Assembly: GCF_004349235.1 (NCBI RefSeq)
Contig: NZ_SMKY01000053.1
Location: 1-39,176 of the forward strand
Source of the DNA: Actinomadura darangshiensis
GTDB taxonomy: Bacteria; Actinomycetota; Actinomycetes; Streptosporangiales; Streptosporangiaceae
Direction of reading: 5' to 3'
Length of the DNA stretch: 39,176 bases
Shown here piece after piece: positions 1-7,816 of the stretch. The translations under genes were made by a program, and so were the position numbers. The notes under the pieces are model-generated. The model was not told where the DNA came from, did not search any database, and worked only from the letters and a program-made list of their open reading frames with translations. Position 1 is the stretch's first letter, and each line of letters starts with the position of its first letter.

Positions 1-1
1 C

Positions 2-199
2 TACGGGGTGATGGCCGGGATGGAGACGTTGGCGTTCGCGGCGGTGTTCGATCCGCCGGACCGGGCCGTCGCGGTGGCGGGTGGGACGGCGATGGGGGTG
101 TTCGCGGCCCCTGCGGCGGTGTCGGCGTTCAGACGGCGGACGATCACAAGCCCGTCACGCGCGGGAGGACACGCCTGGAGGCGCGGATGGCGGAGGTGA
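2..199 (+). CDS. 3' end of an upstream hydrophobic protein (partial)
   Basis: An open frame enters from the left edge and stops at TGA 197-199, overlapping the next start (187) by 13 bp. Nearly every codon up to about position 150 ends in G or C, as in the genes downstream, which favours real coding. The visible tail is alanine/valine rich and ends in a basic stretch, as expected for the last membrane segment and cytoplasmic tail of a membrane protein. Being first in a carotenoid gene string, it could be a carotenoid hydratase or other membrane enzyme (CruF-like), but the 65 visible residues do not prove this. Confidence 0.4.
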   Translation, partial: YGVMAGMETLAFAAVFDPPDRAVAVAGGTAMGVFAAPAAVSAFRRRTITSPSRAGGHAWRRGWRR

Positions 200-1656
200 T
201 CGTGGTCGGTGGCGGTGTCGGCGGGATGGTCGCCGCGTTGCTGCTGGCGCGCGGCGGGCACAGGGTCCGGTTGCACGAGCGGCTGGGGCGGCTGGGCGGC
301 AAGCTCGCCGAGCGTGAACGGGACGGTTTCACGTTCTCGCTCGGGCCGTCGCTGCTCACGCTGCCCGGCTTGTTCCGGGAGTTGGGCATCGAGCGCGAGC
401 TCGTCCGGCTGGATGAGCTGTGCCGGTACCGGTTCGCCGACGGGTCGAACCTGCGGGCTTTTCGCGACCCCGATCGGATGGCGGCGGAGGTGGACCGGCT
501 CGCCGCTGGTCAGGGCACGGCCTGGCGTGCTTTCCATGGCTGGGCGCAGGGGTGTCTGGCGGCGTCCCAGCGGACGTTCTTCGCCGGCCCGGTGGGTCGG
601 CCGCCGGAGGGGGCGCGGCTCGGGGATCTGCCGGCGGTCGCGCCTGGACGGACTCTGCACGAGCTGGCGCGGCGTTTCTTCGCCGACCGGCGGCTGCGGC
701 AGTACGTCGGACGCTATGCCACGTATGCCGGGTCGAGCCCGTACCGGGCGCCGGCCGCGCTGGGCTGTGTCGCGGCGATCGAGCATGGGGACGGCGGATG
801 GTACGTGCCGGGCGGCCTGGCCCGGCTCGCTGACGATCTGGCCGGGCTGGTGGCCGCGGCCGGTGTGGAGATCCAGACCGGCAGTGAGGTCGCCCGGGTT
901 TCCGCGAACGGCGACTCGGTTGAAGGTGTGCTCCTGGCGTCGGGGGAGCGGGAGGCGGCGGACGCGGTGGTGGTCAATGCCGACGCCGCCGCGTTGTACG
1001 GCCGGTTGCTCCCGGACCGGCGGCGGGTGCGCAGAATGGCCCGCTTGGGGTTGTCGTCGGCGGCGCTGCTGATCCTGGCCGGGGTCGAGGGACGGACGGA
1101 AGGGCTGCCGCATCATTCGGTGCTGTTCTCGGGCGACTATCGCGGTGAGTTCGGCGACATCTTCCAGCGGCGCGTGCCGCCGCGGGACCCGACCGTGTAC
1201 ATCGGCTGCTCGGCGGTGGACGACCCGTCCCAGGCGCCGCAGGGGGCGGAGAACCAGGTCCTGCTGGTCAACGTCCCGGCTGGAGACCCCGGGCGATGGC
1301 CGATGACGCCGGAGTCCTATGGGGAGTTGGTGCTGGAGCGGCTCGCGCAGCGTGGGCACGACCTGGCGGGGCGGTTGCGGTTCGTGGAGTTGTTCACGCC
1401 CGCGGATCTGCGTGATCGGTACGGCGCGCCCGGTGGGGCGATCTACGGCACCGCCTACGGGGGGCCGACCGCGCCGTTGCGCAGACCGGGTAACCGGGGG
1501 CCCCGGCGTGGGCTGTACCTGGTGGGCGGGTCGGCGCATCCGGGGGATGGGCTGCCGTTGGTAGCGATGGGCGGTCGCATCGTCGCGTCCTTGGTGGAGC
1601 AGGATTTTCCGGTCGCCGGTGCGTCGGACGTCGGCCGTAAGGGGGCCTGGTCGTGA
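187..1656 (+). CDS. CrtI/CrtN-type carotenoid oxidoreductase (second copy)
   Basis: This 489-aa FAD-dependent amine-oxidase-fold protein belongs to the phytoene desaturase superfamily. A Rossmann dinucleotide motif GGGVGG lies at residues 8-13. The C-terminal signature (GLYLVGGSAHPGDGLPLV) is the type found in CrtD, CrtN, CrtO and CrtP-like enzymes. It differs from the TAPGVGVPPALISG ending of the true desaturase at 6088-7557, so I read it as a tailoring desaturase or terminal oxidase acting on an acyclic carotene. The start is supported by GGAGG at 177-181, five bases before ATG. Its stop overlaps the following GTG (GTGA at 1653-1656), so it is translationally coupled to the glycosyltransferase. 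The exact substrate and end-group chemistry cannot be read from sequence alone. Confidence 0.88.
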   Translation: MAEVIVVGGGVGGMVAALLLARGGHRVRLHERLGRLGGKLAERERDGFTFSLGPSLLTLPGLFRELGIERELVRLDELCRYRFADGSNLRAFRDPDRMAAEVDRLAAGQGTAWRAFHGWAQGCLAASQRTFFAGPVGRPPEGARLGDLPAVAPGRTLHELARRFFADRRLRQYVGRYATYAGSSPYRAPAALGCVAAIEHGDGGWYVPGGLARLADDLAGLVAAAGVEIQTGSEVARVSANGDSVEGVLLASGEREAADAVVVNADAAALYGRLLPDRRRVRRMARLGLSSAALLILAGVEGRTEGLPHHSVLFSGDYRGEFGDIFQRRVPPRDPTVYIGCSAVDDPSQAPQGAENQVLLVNVPAGDPGRWPMTPESYGELVLERLAQRGHDLAGRLRFVELFTPADLRDRYGAPGGAIYGTAYGGPTAPLRRPGNRGPRRGLYLVGGSAHPGDGLPLVAMGGRIVASLVEQDFPVAGASDVGRKGAWS

Positions 1657-2885
1657 GGGTCCTGACCGCCGTCCAGGCGGCCGCGGCGCTGGTGGTGGCG
1701 TCGCGGCTGGCGCGGGGTCGGGATCGTCCGCCGCCACTCACCGCGCATACCGGGCACCGCCCGGCGGAGCCGATCTCGGTGGTGATTCCGGCTCGTGACG
1801 AGGAGGCCCGGATCGAGGCGTGCCTGGTGCCGTTGCTGGCCGATCCGGTGGTGCGGGAGGTGATCGTCGTGGACGACCGGTCCCGTGACGGCACGGCGCG
1901 GCTGGCCGCCCGGGCGGGCGCGACCGTTGTCGCCGGCACCTCGCCGCCGCCGGGGTGGGTCGGCAAGCAGTGGGCGCTACGGCAGGGCGTGGAGGCGGCC
2001 GCGGGAGCGGTGGTGGTGCTGTTGGACGCCGACACCCGTCCCAAGGCCGGGCTGTGCGCGGCGCTCGCCGAACTGCTGGGCACTTGCGACCTGGTCAGCG
2101 CCGGTCCGCGGTTCGTCACCGGTGGCGGCGTCGAGCAGGCGCTGCATGCGTCGTTCCTGACCACTCTGGTGTACCGGTTCGGGCCGATCGGGCCGGCGGT
2201 GAGGTCGCCCGACCGCCTGCTGGTCAACGGCCAGTGCATGGCCTTCCGCAAGGCGGCGATGGAGGAGGCGGACGCCTTCGCCCGCGTGCGCCGCCACCTC
2301 ACCGACGACGTCGCGCTGGGCCGGCTGCTCGCGCGGGACGGCTGGCGGGTCGCGTTCGTCGACGCGGGCCCACTGCTGGAGGTCGACATGCACACCTCCG
2401 CCGCCGACGTGTGGCGCCAATGGGGACGCTCGATCGCGTTGCGGGACGTCACCACGCCCGTCCGGCTCGCCGGTGACCTGGCGGTGGTGTGGCTGATCGC
2501 GGCGCTGCCGGTACTGCGGCTGATCGCCGGGCGCCCGACGCCCCTCGACTCGGCTCTGCTGGGGCAGCGGCTGCTGCTGTCGGCGGCCCTCCGTGGCAGC
2601 TACCGCGAGCCGGGCCCGGGCCTGGCGCTCTCGCCGCTGCTGGATCCGGTCGCCGCTGCGCGGCTGACACTGGCCGCGCTGCGGCCAGACCGTACGTGGC
2701 GTGGGCGCACCTATGGACGTGAAGCGGTCGGTCTCGCCAGGTGGGCTGTCGTCACGCCCGTGCGCCGGTACGACGGGTCCCTGGACGCGTCGCGAGACGT
2801 CCCAAGCGGTGACCGAGGCGTTGGCTCCGGTGGCGGCCGGTGGCGTGGTCGGCCAGCGCCGCCTGGCCGAAACGCAGCCCGATGA
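1653..2885 (+). CDS. GT2 family glycosyltransferase, carotenoid-type (CrtQ/CruG-like)
   Basis: A family 2 glycosyltransferase with an N-terminal hydrophobic segment, then the nucleotide-binding VVDDRSRDGT block (Asp74-Asp75) and the metal-binding DADTRP motif (Asp125, Asp127). NGQCMAFRK, DDVALGRLLARDGW and QWGRS (around 256-260) form the acceptor and catalytic region, and membrane-associated segments follow. Family members glycosylate hydroxy- or carboxy-carotenoids at the membrane. It starts at GTG 1653, overlapping the upstream stop by 4 bp. Recognisable homology ends near RPDRTWRGRTYG (about nt 2715). The last 50-odd residues are low-complexity and lie over the 3' end of the convergent PlsY-like gene (134 bp overlap), so the true C-terminus may be shorter in relatives. 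CrtQ-like and CruG-like are both possible. Confidence 0.85.
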   Translation: MRVLTAVQAAAALVVASRLARGRDRPPPLTAHTGHRPAEPISVVIPARDEEARIEACLVPLLADPVVREVIVVDDRSRDGTARLAARAGATVVAGTSPPPGWVGKQWALRQGVEAAAGAVVVLLDADTRPKAGLCAALAELLGTCDLVSAGPRFVTGGGVEQALHASFLTTLVYRFGPIGPAVRSPDRLLVNGQCMAFRKAAMEEADAFARVRRHLTDDVALGRLLARDGWRVAFVDAGPLLEVDMHTSAADVWRQWGRSIALRDVTTPVRLAGDLAVVWLIAALPVLRLIAGRPTPLDSALLGQRLLLSAALRGSYREPGPGLALSPLLDPVAAARLTLAALRPDRTWRGRTYGREAVGLARWAVVTPVRRYDGSLDASRDVPSGDRGVGSGGGRWRGRPAPPGRNAAR

Positions 2886-3477
2886 AGGTCATCAGCGCCC
2901 CGGTGGCGGCCACGTGCTCGGCCGGAGCGAACATCAGTTGGAGCGCCGGGAGCGAGAACACCGCGACGCGCGCGCCGCGGGCGAACGAGCGTCCGCCGAT
3001 GCCGGTCGCGGCCAGCAGCCCGAGACCAAGCCCGAACGCAGGTGGGCAGATGACCGCGAAGCCACCGGCGAAGGTCAGGACGCAGCGTCCGCCTTTGCGG
3101 CCGGCGAACAACGGCCACGCGTGCCCGGCCATCGCGGCGCCCACCGCCGCATACACCGGCAGGACGCCGGCTCCTGTGACCGTTCCCAGTCGGCCGGTCC
3201 GCGCCCCGCTGGCCGCAAGTCCCAGTAGGCCGGCGGCCGTGCCCTTGAGCAGGTCACCGGCGAAGACGGGCGCGGCCGACCGTCCGCCCACGCGTTGCAT
3301 GACGTTCCAGAAGCCGGGGTTGCGGTCGCCGACCGTGCGCGGGTCGAACCCGTGGGCGCGTCCGACGAGCACCGCGACCGGCACAGAGCCGAGCAGGTAG
3401 CCGCCGATGACGGGCACGAGCAGAGACCTCACGGCAACGGGCGTCGCCTGTGGGGATGCCTTGAGAAGCGATGTCAT
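2752..3477 (-). CDS. PlsY-like acyl-phosphate acyltransferase (divergent)
   Basis: A 241-aa polytopic membrane protein of the PlsY (acyl-phosphate:glycerol-3-phosphate acyltransferase) family. Landmarks are GGYLLGSVPVAVLVGR, VGDRNPGFWNVMQRVG, GDLLKGTAAG and GHAWPLFAGRKGGRCV. These align with the PlsY motifs VGSGNxGATN and GHxFPxFxxFKGGKGV, but key positions are changed (SGN to DRN, GATN to GFWN, KGGKG to KGGRC), which suggests a different acceptor from glycerol 3-phosphate. ATG 3477 lies inside the 5' part of the divergent CrtA-like gene; GTG 3432 is an alternative start that removes the overlap. A PlsX-like gene 0.7 kb away could supply acyl phosphate. I infer acylation of the carotenoid glycoside; ordinary phospholipid synthesis by a second copy is the alternative. 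Confidence 0.82.
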   Translation of the reverse strand: MTSLLKASPQATPVAVRSLLVPVIGGYLLGSVPVAVLVGRAHGFDPRTVGDRNPGFWNVMQRVGGRSAAPVFAGDLLKGTAAGLLGLAASGARTGRLGTVTGAGVLPVYAAVGAAMAGHAWPLFAGRKGGRCVLTFAGGFAVICPPAFGLGLGLLAATGIGGRSFARGARVAVFSLPALQLMFAPAEHVAATGALMTFIGLRFGQAALADHATGRHRSQRLGHRLGRLATRPGTRRTGARA

Positions 3478-4186
3478 CGCCTCGTTTCACCTCGTCAGGT
3501 ATGCGGGTGTGGACGCCATGCGCTACATGGCGTTCGATCGGCCGAAGCTGCGCGCCGCCCCCGGGCTGCGGTTCTGGCGGTTGCTCGGCACGGGCCGCGG
3601 CCGGTCCATGAGCCTGGGCGCTGACCTGCGCCGCTGGGCGCTGTTCGCGGTGTGGGACGACGAGGCGGGATTGGACGACTTCCTGGAGCGCTCGACGATC
3701 GCCGCCCGGTGGCGTGCGGAGGCTGAAGAATCGTGGCATGTGCGTCTCGTGCCGCTGGCCTCGCGCGGCCGCTGGGGTGGACGTGACCCCTTCGAGGTGC
3801 TGCCCGCCTCCCCACGGACGTCCGCCAGGCATGGCGGCTCTGGTCCGGTGGCCGTCCTGACCAGGGCTTCGATTCGTCCCGCACGACTGCCGGCGTTCTA
3901 CCGCTCGATCGCGAGTGTGGACCGGGCGCTGCGACACGAGGACGGCTGCCTCGCGTCGGTCGGCGTGGGGGAGTGGCCACTGGCCCGGCAGGCGACGTTC
4001 TCGCTGTGGAAGGACGAGGCGGCCATCGCCCGGTTCGCCTATCGGGAGGGTGCACACCGCGGCGTCATCGGGCGGGTCCGCGGCGAGGACTGGTACTCCG
4101 AAGAGCTGTTCGCGCGTCTGGTGCCTTACGGGAGTCAGGGCACCTGGGACGGCCGTGACCCGTTGCGCGCCCACAGCCAGGGCTGA
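3461..4186 (+). CDS. CrtA-like spheroidene-monooxygenase-family protein
   Basis: A protein of about 241 aa related to CrtA (spheroidene monooxygenase), the family that puts oxo groups on acyclic carotenoids. Diagnostic stretches are FWRLLGTGRGRSM, RRWALFAVWDDE, FSLWKDEAAIARFAYREGAH and RGEDWYSEELFARL. The reading frame is open back to ATG 3407. I place the start at TTG 3461 because family members begin only a few residues before the VIASFHLVRY block and GGGG lies just upstream; ATG 3407 adds 18 residues and runs further over the divergent PlsY-like gene. It ends 5 bp from the convergent PlsX-like stop. With no lycopene cyclase in view, it supports an acyclic, oxidised carotenoid. The regiochemistry is unknown. 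Confidence 0.8.
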   Translation: MRSDVIASFHLVRYAGVDAMRYMAFDRPKLRAAPGLRFWRLLGTGRGRSMSLGADLRRWALFAVWDDEAGLDDFLERSTIAARWRAEAEESWHVRLVPLASRGRWGGRDPFEVLPASPRTSARHGGSGPVAVLTRASIRPARLPAFYRSIASVDRALRHEDGCLASVGVGEWPLARQATFSLWKDEAAIARFAYREGAHRGVIGRVRGEDWYSEELFARLVPYGSQGTWDGRDPLRAHSQG

Positions 4187-4191
4187 GCGCG

Positions 4192-5190
4192 TCATGTGAC
4201 CGTCTCCACGGGGGGACGGCCGCAGGCGGGCACCAGGTCCTCGCCCGCGGCCAGGCCGGACGCGACCAGGCAGGCGCGCGCGATGGCGGCCGATGTCGAG
4301 GCGCCGTGCGCGACGACGACGGTTCCGGTCAGGCCGAGCAGCGCCGCGCCCCCGTGGGTGTCGGCGGTGTACAACCGCCCGACCTGGTCCAGCCGGCGGG
4401 GCTCGGCGATGCCGGCCCTGGCGACGAGACCCAAGGTGGTGCGCACGCAGCCTTCGATGTTCTTCAGCACGATGTTGCCGGTGAAACCATCGGTCACGAC
4501 CACGTCCACGATTCCGGCCAGCACGTCGTGGCCCTCGACGTTGCCCTGGAAGCGGACCGGCATGGCCGGCAGCAGTTGCCCTGCGCGGCGGGCGAGCCGG
4601 TTGCCTTTACCGCGTTCGGAACCGATGGACAGCAGGCCGACGGACGGGTCGGCCACGCCCAGGACGTTCCGTGCGTAGGCGGCTCCCATCACCGCGAACT
4701 GGGCGAGCATCTCCGCGGTCGGGTCGGCCGTTCCGCCGGCGTCGATCAGGACGGTCGAGCCGGCCGGCGTGGGGAGGGCCACGGCCAGCGCCGGACGCAG
4801 CACACCTTCCCGCCGCCCCAAAGTGCGGACCGCGCACGTCACGACGGCACCGGTGGAGCCGGCCGAGACGAACGCCGCCGCCTCCCGCCGGGCCAGCTCG
4901 CAACCGGTCATCAGGCTCGTCCCCGGCCGGGCGGCGGCTCCGGCGCCCGCCTCGGTCATGGGTACGACCTCTTCGGCGTGCAGCACATCCACCTCGCCGA
5001 CGGCCCCGTGTCGCCGCAGTTCCCGGCGGATCGCCTCGGTCCGGCCGACGAGGACCACCGGCAGACCGTGTTCGCGGCGCGCCCGCAACGCGCCCGGTAC
5101 CGTCTCGGCCGGTCCGTGATCGCCGCCCATCGCGTCCAGCACGACGCGACGTGCCGTGCCGCCTGTCGGCTGCGTCCCGTCCTCGGCCAT
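4192..5190 (-). CDS. plsX: PlsX-like phosphate acyltransferase
   Basis: A 332-aa protein of the PlsX family, which converts acyl-ACP plus phosphate into acyl phosphate, the donor for PlsY. Visible motifs are VVLDAMGGDHGP near the N-terminus, SAGSTGAVV, FQGNVEGHDVL and VVVTDGFTGNIVLKNIEG, all typical of intact PlsX. Its ATG (5188-5190) lies one base after the crtB stop, making it the last gene of the crtI-crtB-plsX operon. Placement in a pigment operon rather than beside acpP/fabD genes suggests a second copy recruited to serve the nearby PlsY-like acyltransferase. The family assignment is secure; the pathway role is inference. Confidence 0.92.
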   Translation of the reverse strand: MAEDGTQPTGGTARRVVLDAMGGDHGPAETVPGALRARREHGLPVVLVGRTEAIRRELRRHGAVGEVDVLHAEEVVPMTEAGAGAAARPGTSLMTGCELARREAAAFVSAGSTGAVVTCAVRTLGRREGVLRPALAVALPTPAGSTVLIDAGGTADPTAEMLAQFAVMGAAYARNVLGVADPSVGLLSIGSERGKGNRLARRAGQLLPAMPVRFQGNVEGHDVLAGIVDVVVTDGFTGNIVLKNIEGCVRTTLGLVARAGIAEPRRLDQVGRLYTADTHGGAALLGLTGTVVVAHGASTSAAIARACLVASGLAAGEDLVPACGRPPVETVT

Positions 5191-5191
5191 G

Positions 5192-6091
5192 TCAGGCCGT
5201 TCCGGACGGCAGGCGCCGCTCGGCCCGGCCCGCGGCGGAGGCGGCCAGCAGATGCCGCGCGAAGATCGTGGCCCTCCGCCTGCGGGGCAGTCGGGCCCGG
5301 GCCGCCAGGACGTCGTGGCCGGACGCGGCGATCCGGCCCAGGATGCCGCCGTACAGTTCGTACGCGGCGTGGATGCAGGGCCGCGAGGACGGCGCGAGCA
5401 GTTTCACACCGTCCAGGGCGTGGCGGTAGTGGTCGCGGGCACGGTCGGCCTCGAAGGCCACCAGTTCACGCATCGCCCGTGTGCAGCCACCGGCGGCGAG
5501 ATCGCCCTCGGTCACCCCGAACTTGTCCAGGTCGGCTCGTGGCAGGTAGACGCGGCCGCGGGTCAGGTCCTCGGCCACGTCCCGCAGGAAGTTGGTGAGC
5601 TGGAACGCCCGTCCGAGTTCGCGGGCGGGCTCGCGGGCGAGCCGCTCGGCGCCCGGCACCGTCTCCAGCACCGGGAGCATCATCAGGCCGATGGCGGCGG
5701 CCGACCCCTCCATGTAGACCAGCAGGTCCTCGTAGGTGTCATAACGCGTGACGGTCAAGTCGGTCCGCATCGACCGCAGAAAGGCGTCGATGTCGGCCCG
5801 TTCGACGCCGAAGGAACGTACGGTGTGCGCGAACGCCGGCAGCACGGGGTCGTCGATCGGTTCGCCCGCCAGGCACGTCGCCAACCGGCGGGTCACCTCG
5901 TCAAGTGACTCCGCCCGTCCGGCCACGTCACTGGAGGTGTCGACGATGTCGTCGACATGCCGGGCGAACCCGTACAGGGCGTGCACGTGCCTGCGTTTCC
6001 ACGCCGGCAGCAGCAGAGTGGCCAGGTAGAAGGAGCGCCCGTGATGGGCGTTGAGGCGGCGGCAGTGCTCGTAGCTCGTGGTCAGCGTCAT
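5192..6091 (-). CDS. crtB: Phytoene synthase
   Basis: A 299-aa squalene/phytoene synthase. It condenses two geranylgeranyl diphosphates head-to-head to phytoene, the committed C40 step. The two aspartate-rich Mg-diphosphate sites are present: DDIVD at 47-51 and QLTNFLRDVAED at 164-175. Its ATG overlaps the crtI stop by 4 bp (ATGA, 6088-6091), so the two are translationally coupled, and plsX follows after one base. No geranylgeranyl diphosphate synthase (crtE) lies in the window, so the precursor must come from elsewhere or from genes beyond the left edge. Confidence 0.95.
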   Translation of the reverse strand: MTLTTSYEHCRRLNAHHGRSFYLATLLLPAWKRRHVHALYGFARHVDDIVDTSSDVAGRAESLDEVTRRLATCLAGEPIDDPVLPAFAHTVRSFGVERADIDAFLRSMRTDLTVTRYDTYEDLLVYMEGSAAAIGLMMLPVLETVPGAERLAREPARELGRAFQLTNFLRDVAEDLTRGRVYLPRADLDKFGVTEGDLAAGGCTRAMRELVAFEADRARDHYRHALDGVKLLAPSSRPCIHAAYELYGGILGRIAASGHDVLAARARLPRRRRATIFARHLLAASAAGRAERRLPSGTA

Positions 6092-7557
6092 CGGCTGCCT
6101 CCCAGGATCCGTTCGGCGGCCAGCCTTCCGGAGATCAGGGCGGGTGGGACGCCCACGCCGGGCGCGGTGTACATCCCGGCGAAATGCAGGCCGGGCACAC
6201 GGCGGCTACGGCCCGACGGCCGCAGCCATGCCGTCTGGCCGAACCGGTGGTCCAGCGCGAACGGTGTTCCGGCGGAATGCCCCATCCGCTCCCACGCCGG
6301 CGGATCGAAGAGCAGCCGTGGCCGGTCCTCCAGATTTCCGTAGCCGAGTTCGGCGAGACGGCCCAGTAGGCGTTGCTCCAACCGCGGTGCGAGCCGGTCC
6401 CAGTCGGCGCCCGACGTCAGGTTCGGGACGGGTTCCAGCACGCTCAGCGTCGCGTGACGCGCCGGCGCCGCGGTCGTGTCGGCCTTGGGACAGGTGACCA
6501 GAAGGCTGGGATCGGGCTGCGGTCGCCCGGCCGCCAGCGCAGCGAAATTCGCCTTCCAATCCCGTCCGAAATGCAGGGTGTGGTGTGCGTGGCCGGGCAA
6601 CCGCCGGTCCAGCCCGATGTGCATCACCAGGCACGACGGCGAGTAGCGGGGACGGCGCAGCCGCCAGTCCGCAGCCTCTCTGGGCAGCAGCCCCTGATGT
6701 GCGCGCACGAGGTCGCAGGCGACGACGACGTGGTCGGCGGCGATGCGTTCACCGGTGTCCAGCCGTACCGCCTTCACGCCGGAGGCGTCGGTCTCGATCC
6801 GTTCTGCCCGCACGCCGTACCTGAGGCGGGCGCCGGCCTTCTCCGCAACCGCGGCCAGGGCGGCCGGGATGGCGCGCATGCCGCCCTCGGCCGGGAAGTA
6901 GACGCCGCCGACGGTGTCCATGTGCGCGACGGCGGAATAGATCGCCAGCGCCTTGTGCGGAGCCAGCCCGACGTACAGGGCCTGGAAGGTGTGCGCCTTG
7001 ATGAGCCGGTCGTCGGTCAGCTGCGAGGCCACGAACCTGTCCAGGCGGCGGAAACCGCCCGCCGCCGCAAGCTTCAGCAGCGCGGCGGGACGGGCCATGC
7101 CGCGCAGCCGGGTCATGTCCGCGTCGATGAAAGACGACCATTCCGCCTCGAACATCGCGCCGAGCCGCCGCCGGAACCGCAGATACCGGGCGGCCTCGCC
7201 GGGCCCGCACAGGGCCCGGACGTTGTCGGCCATCTCCTGCGCACCAGCGATCACGTCCAGCTGTGAGCCGTCATGAAAGGCAAGCCGGTAGAACGGATCC
7301 AGGCGCCGCAGCGGCAGCAGGTTCTCGATGTCCTCCCCGGCCGCGCCGAACGTGTCGGCCAGCACGTCCGGCATGGTCAGCACCGCAGGGCCGGTGTCGA
7401 ACCGATAAGGCCCCACGTCCGCCGACCCGCAGCAGCCGCCCGGCTCGTCACGGACTTCGACTACCACGACCTCACGTCCCTGAGCCGCCAGGTGAATCGC
7501 CGCCGACAGCCCGGACATGCCTGCCCCGACCACGACGACCGGACCACGCGCCGCCAT
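6088..7557 (-). CDS. crtI: Phytoene desaturase
   Basis: A 489-aa FAD-dependent phytoene desaturase. It has the N-terminal Rossmann motif GAGMSG (11-16), the SAAIHLAAQGREVVVVEVRD adenine-ribose region and the CrtI C-terminal signature FAGMYTAPGVGVPPALISG. It introduces successive double bases of unsaturation into phytoene to give lycopene-type acyclic carotenes at the membrane. First structural gene of the minus operon, coupled to crtB by ATGA. There is no strong Shine-Dalgarno directly before ATG 7557. A 17-codon upstream frame with a good ribosome site ends in TGATG on this start (listed separately), so translation may depend on coupling. Confidence 0.95.
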   Translation of the reverse strand: MAARGPVVVVGAGMSGLSAAIHLAAQGREVVVVEVRDEPGGCCGSADVGPYRFDTGPAVLTMPDVLADTFGAAGEDIENLLPLRRLDPFYRLAFHDGSQLDVIAGAQEMADNVRALCGPGEAARYLRFRRRLGAMFEAEWSSFIDADMTRLRGMARPAALLKLAAAGGFRRLDRFVASQLTDDRLIKAHTFQALYVGLAPHKALAIYSAVAHMDTVGGVYFPAEGGMRAIPAALAAVAEKAGARLRYGVRAERIETDASGVKAVRLDTGERIAADHVVVACDLVRAHQGLLPREAADWRLRRPRYSPSCLVMHIGLDRRLPGHAHHTLHFGRDWKANFAALAAGRPQPDPSLLVTCPKADTTAAPARHATLSVLEPVPNLTSGADWDRLAPRLEQRLLGRLAELGYGNLEDRPRLLFDPPAWERMGHSAGTPFALDHRFGQTAWLRPSGRSRRVPGLHFAGMYTAPGVGVPPALISGRLAAERILGGSR

Positions 7558-7610
7558 CAGTGCCGCCCGGGCGAGCCGTCACCCCGTGTCACAGGATGTC
7601 GAAAGCGCAC
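7557..7610 (-). CDS. Possible 17-codon leader ORF coupled to crtI
   Basis: On the minus strand GGAGG (7616-7620) precedes GTG 7608-7610 by five bases. Seventeen codons follow (V R F R H P V T R G D G S P G R H), ending in TGA 7557-7559. That stop shares its A with the crtI ATG (TGATG). The ribosome site is far better than anything directly before crtI. I read it as a translational coupler or leader peptide; it may instead be chance. No anticodon bias or attenuator hairpin is obvious. Confidence 0.4.
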   Translation of the reverse strand: MRFRHPVTRGDGSPGRH

Positions 7611-7816
7611 TGATTCCTCCATCGTCATCCGTAGGGTTCTGTCCAGTTCTTCGGGACGTGACGGCGGATCGGTTGCATCTCGTCAGGCCGGAATGTCCAC
7701 CAGTGCACGCGACCGGCCAGACCCCGCGCGGGTGGTACAGCCGTCGGGACCCCGACTCCTGCGGTTGAGCGCCGAGAGGCAGCTCCCCCGCCGGGGTCTG
7801 CTCACGCAGCGCGCGA

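Noticed and set aside
1..1737. A 578-codon open frame on the minus strand opposite the CrtI-type oxidoreductase
   Set aside because: An antisense artefact of GC-rich codons: Arg/Pro-rich composition, no domain motifs, and the plus strand encodes a clear FAD enzyme with a good ribosome site.
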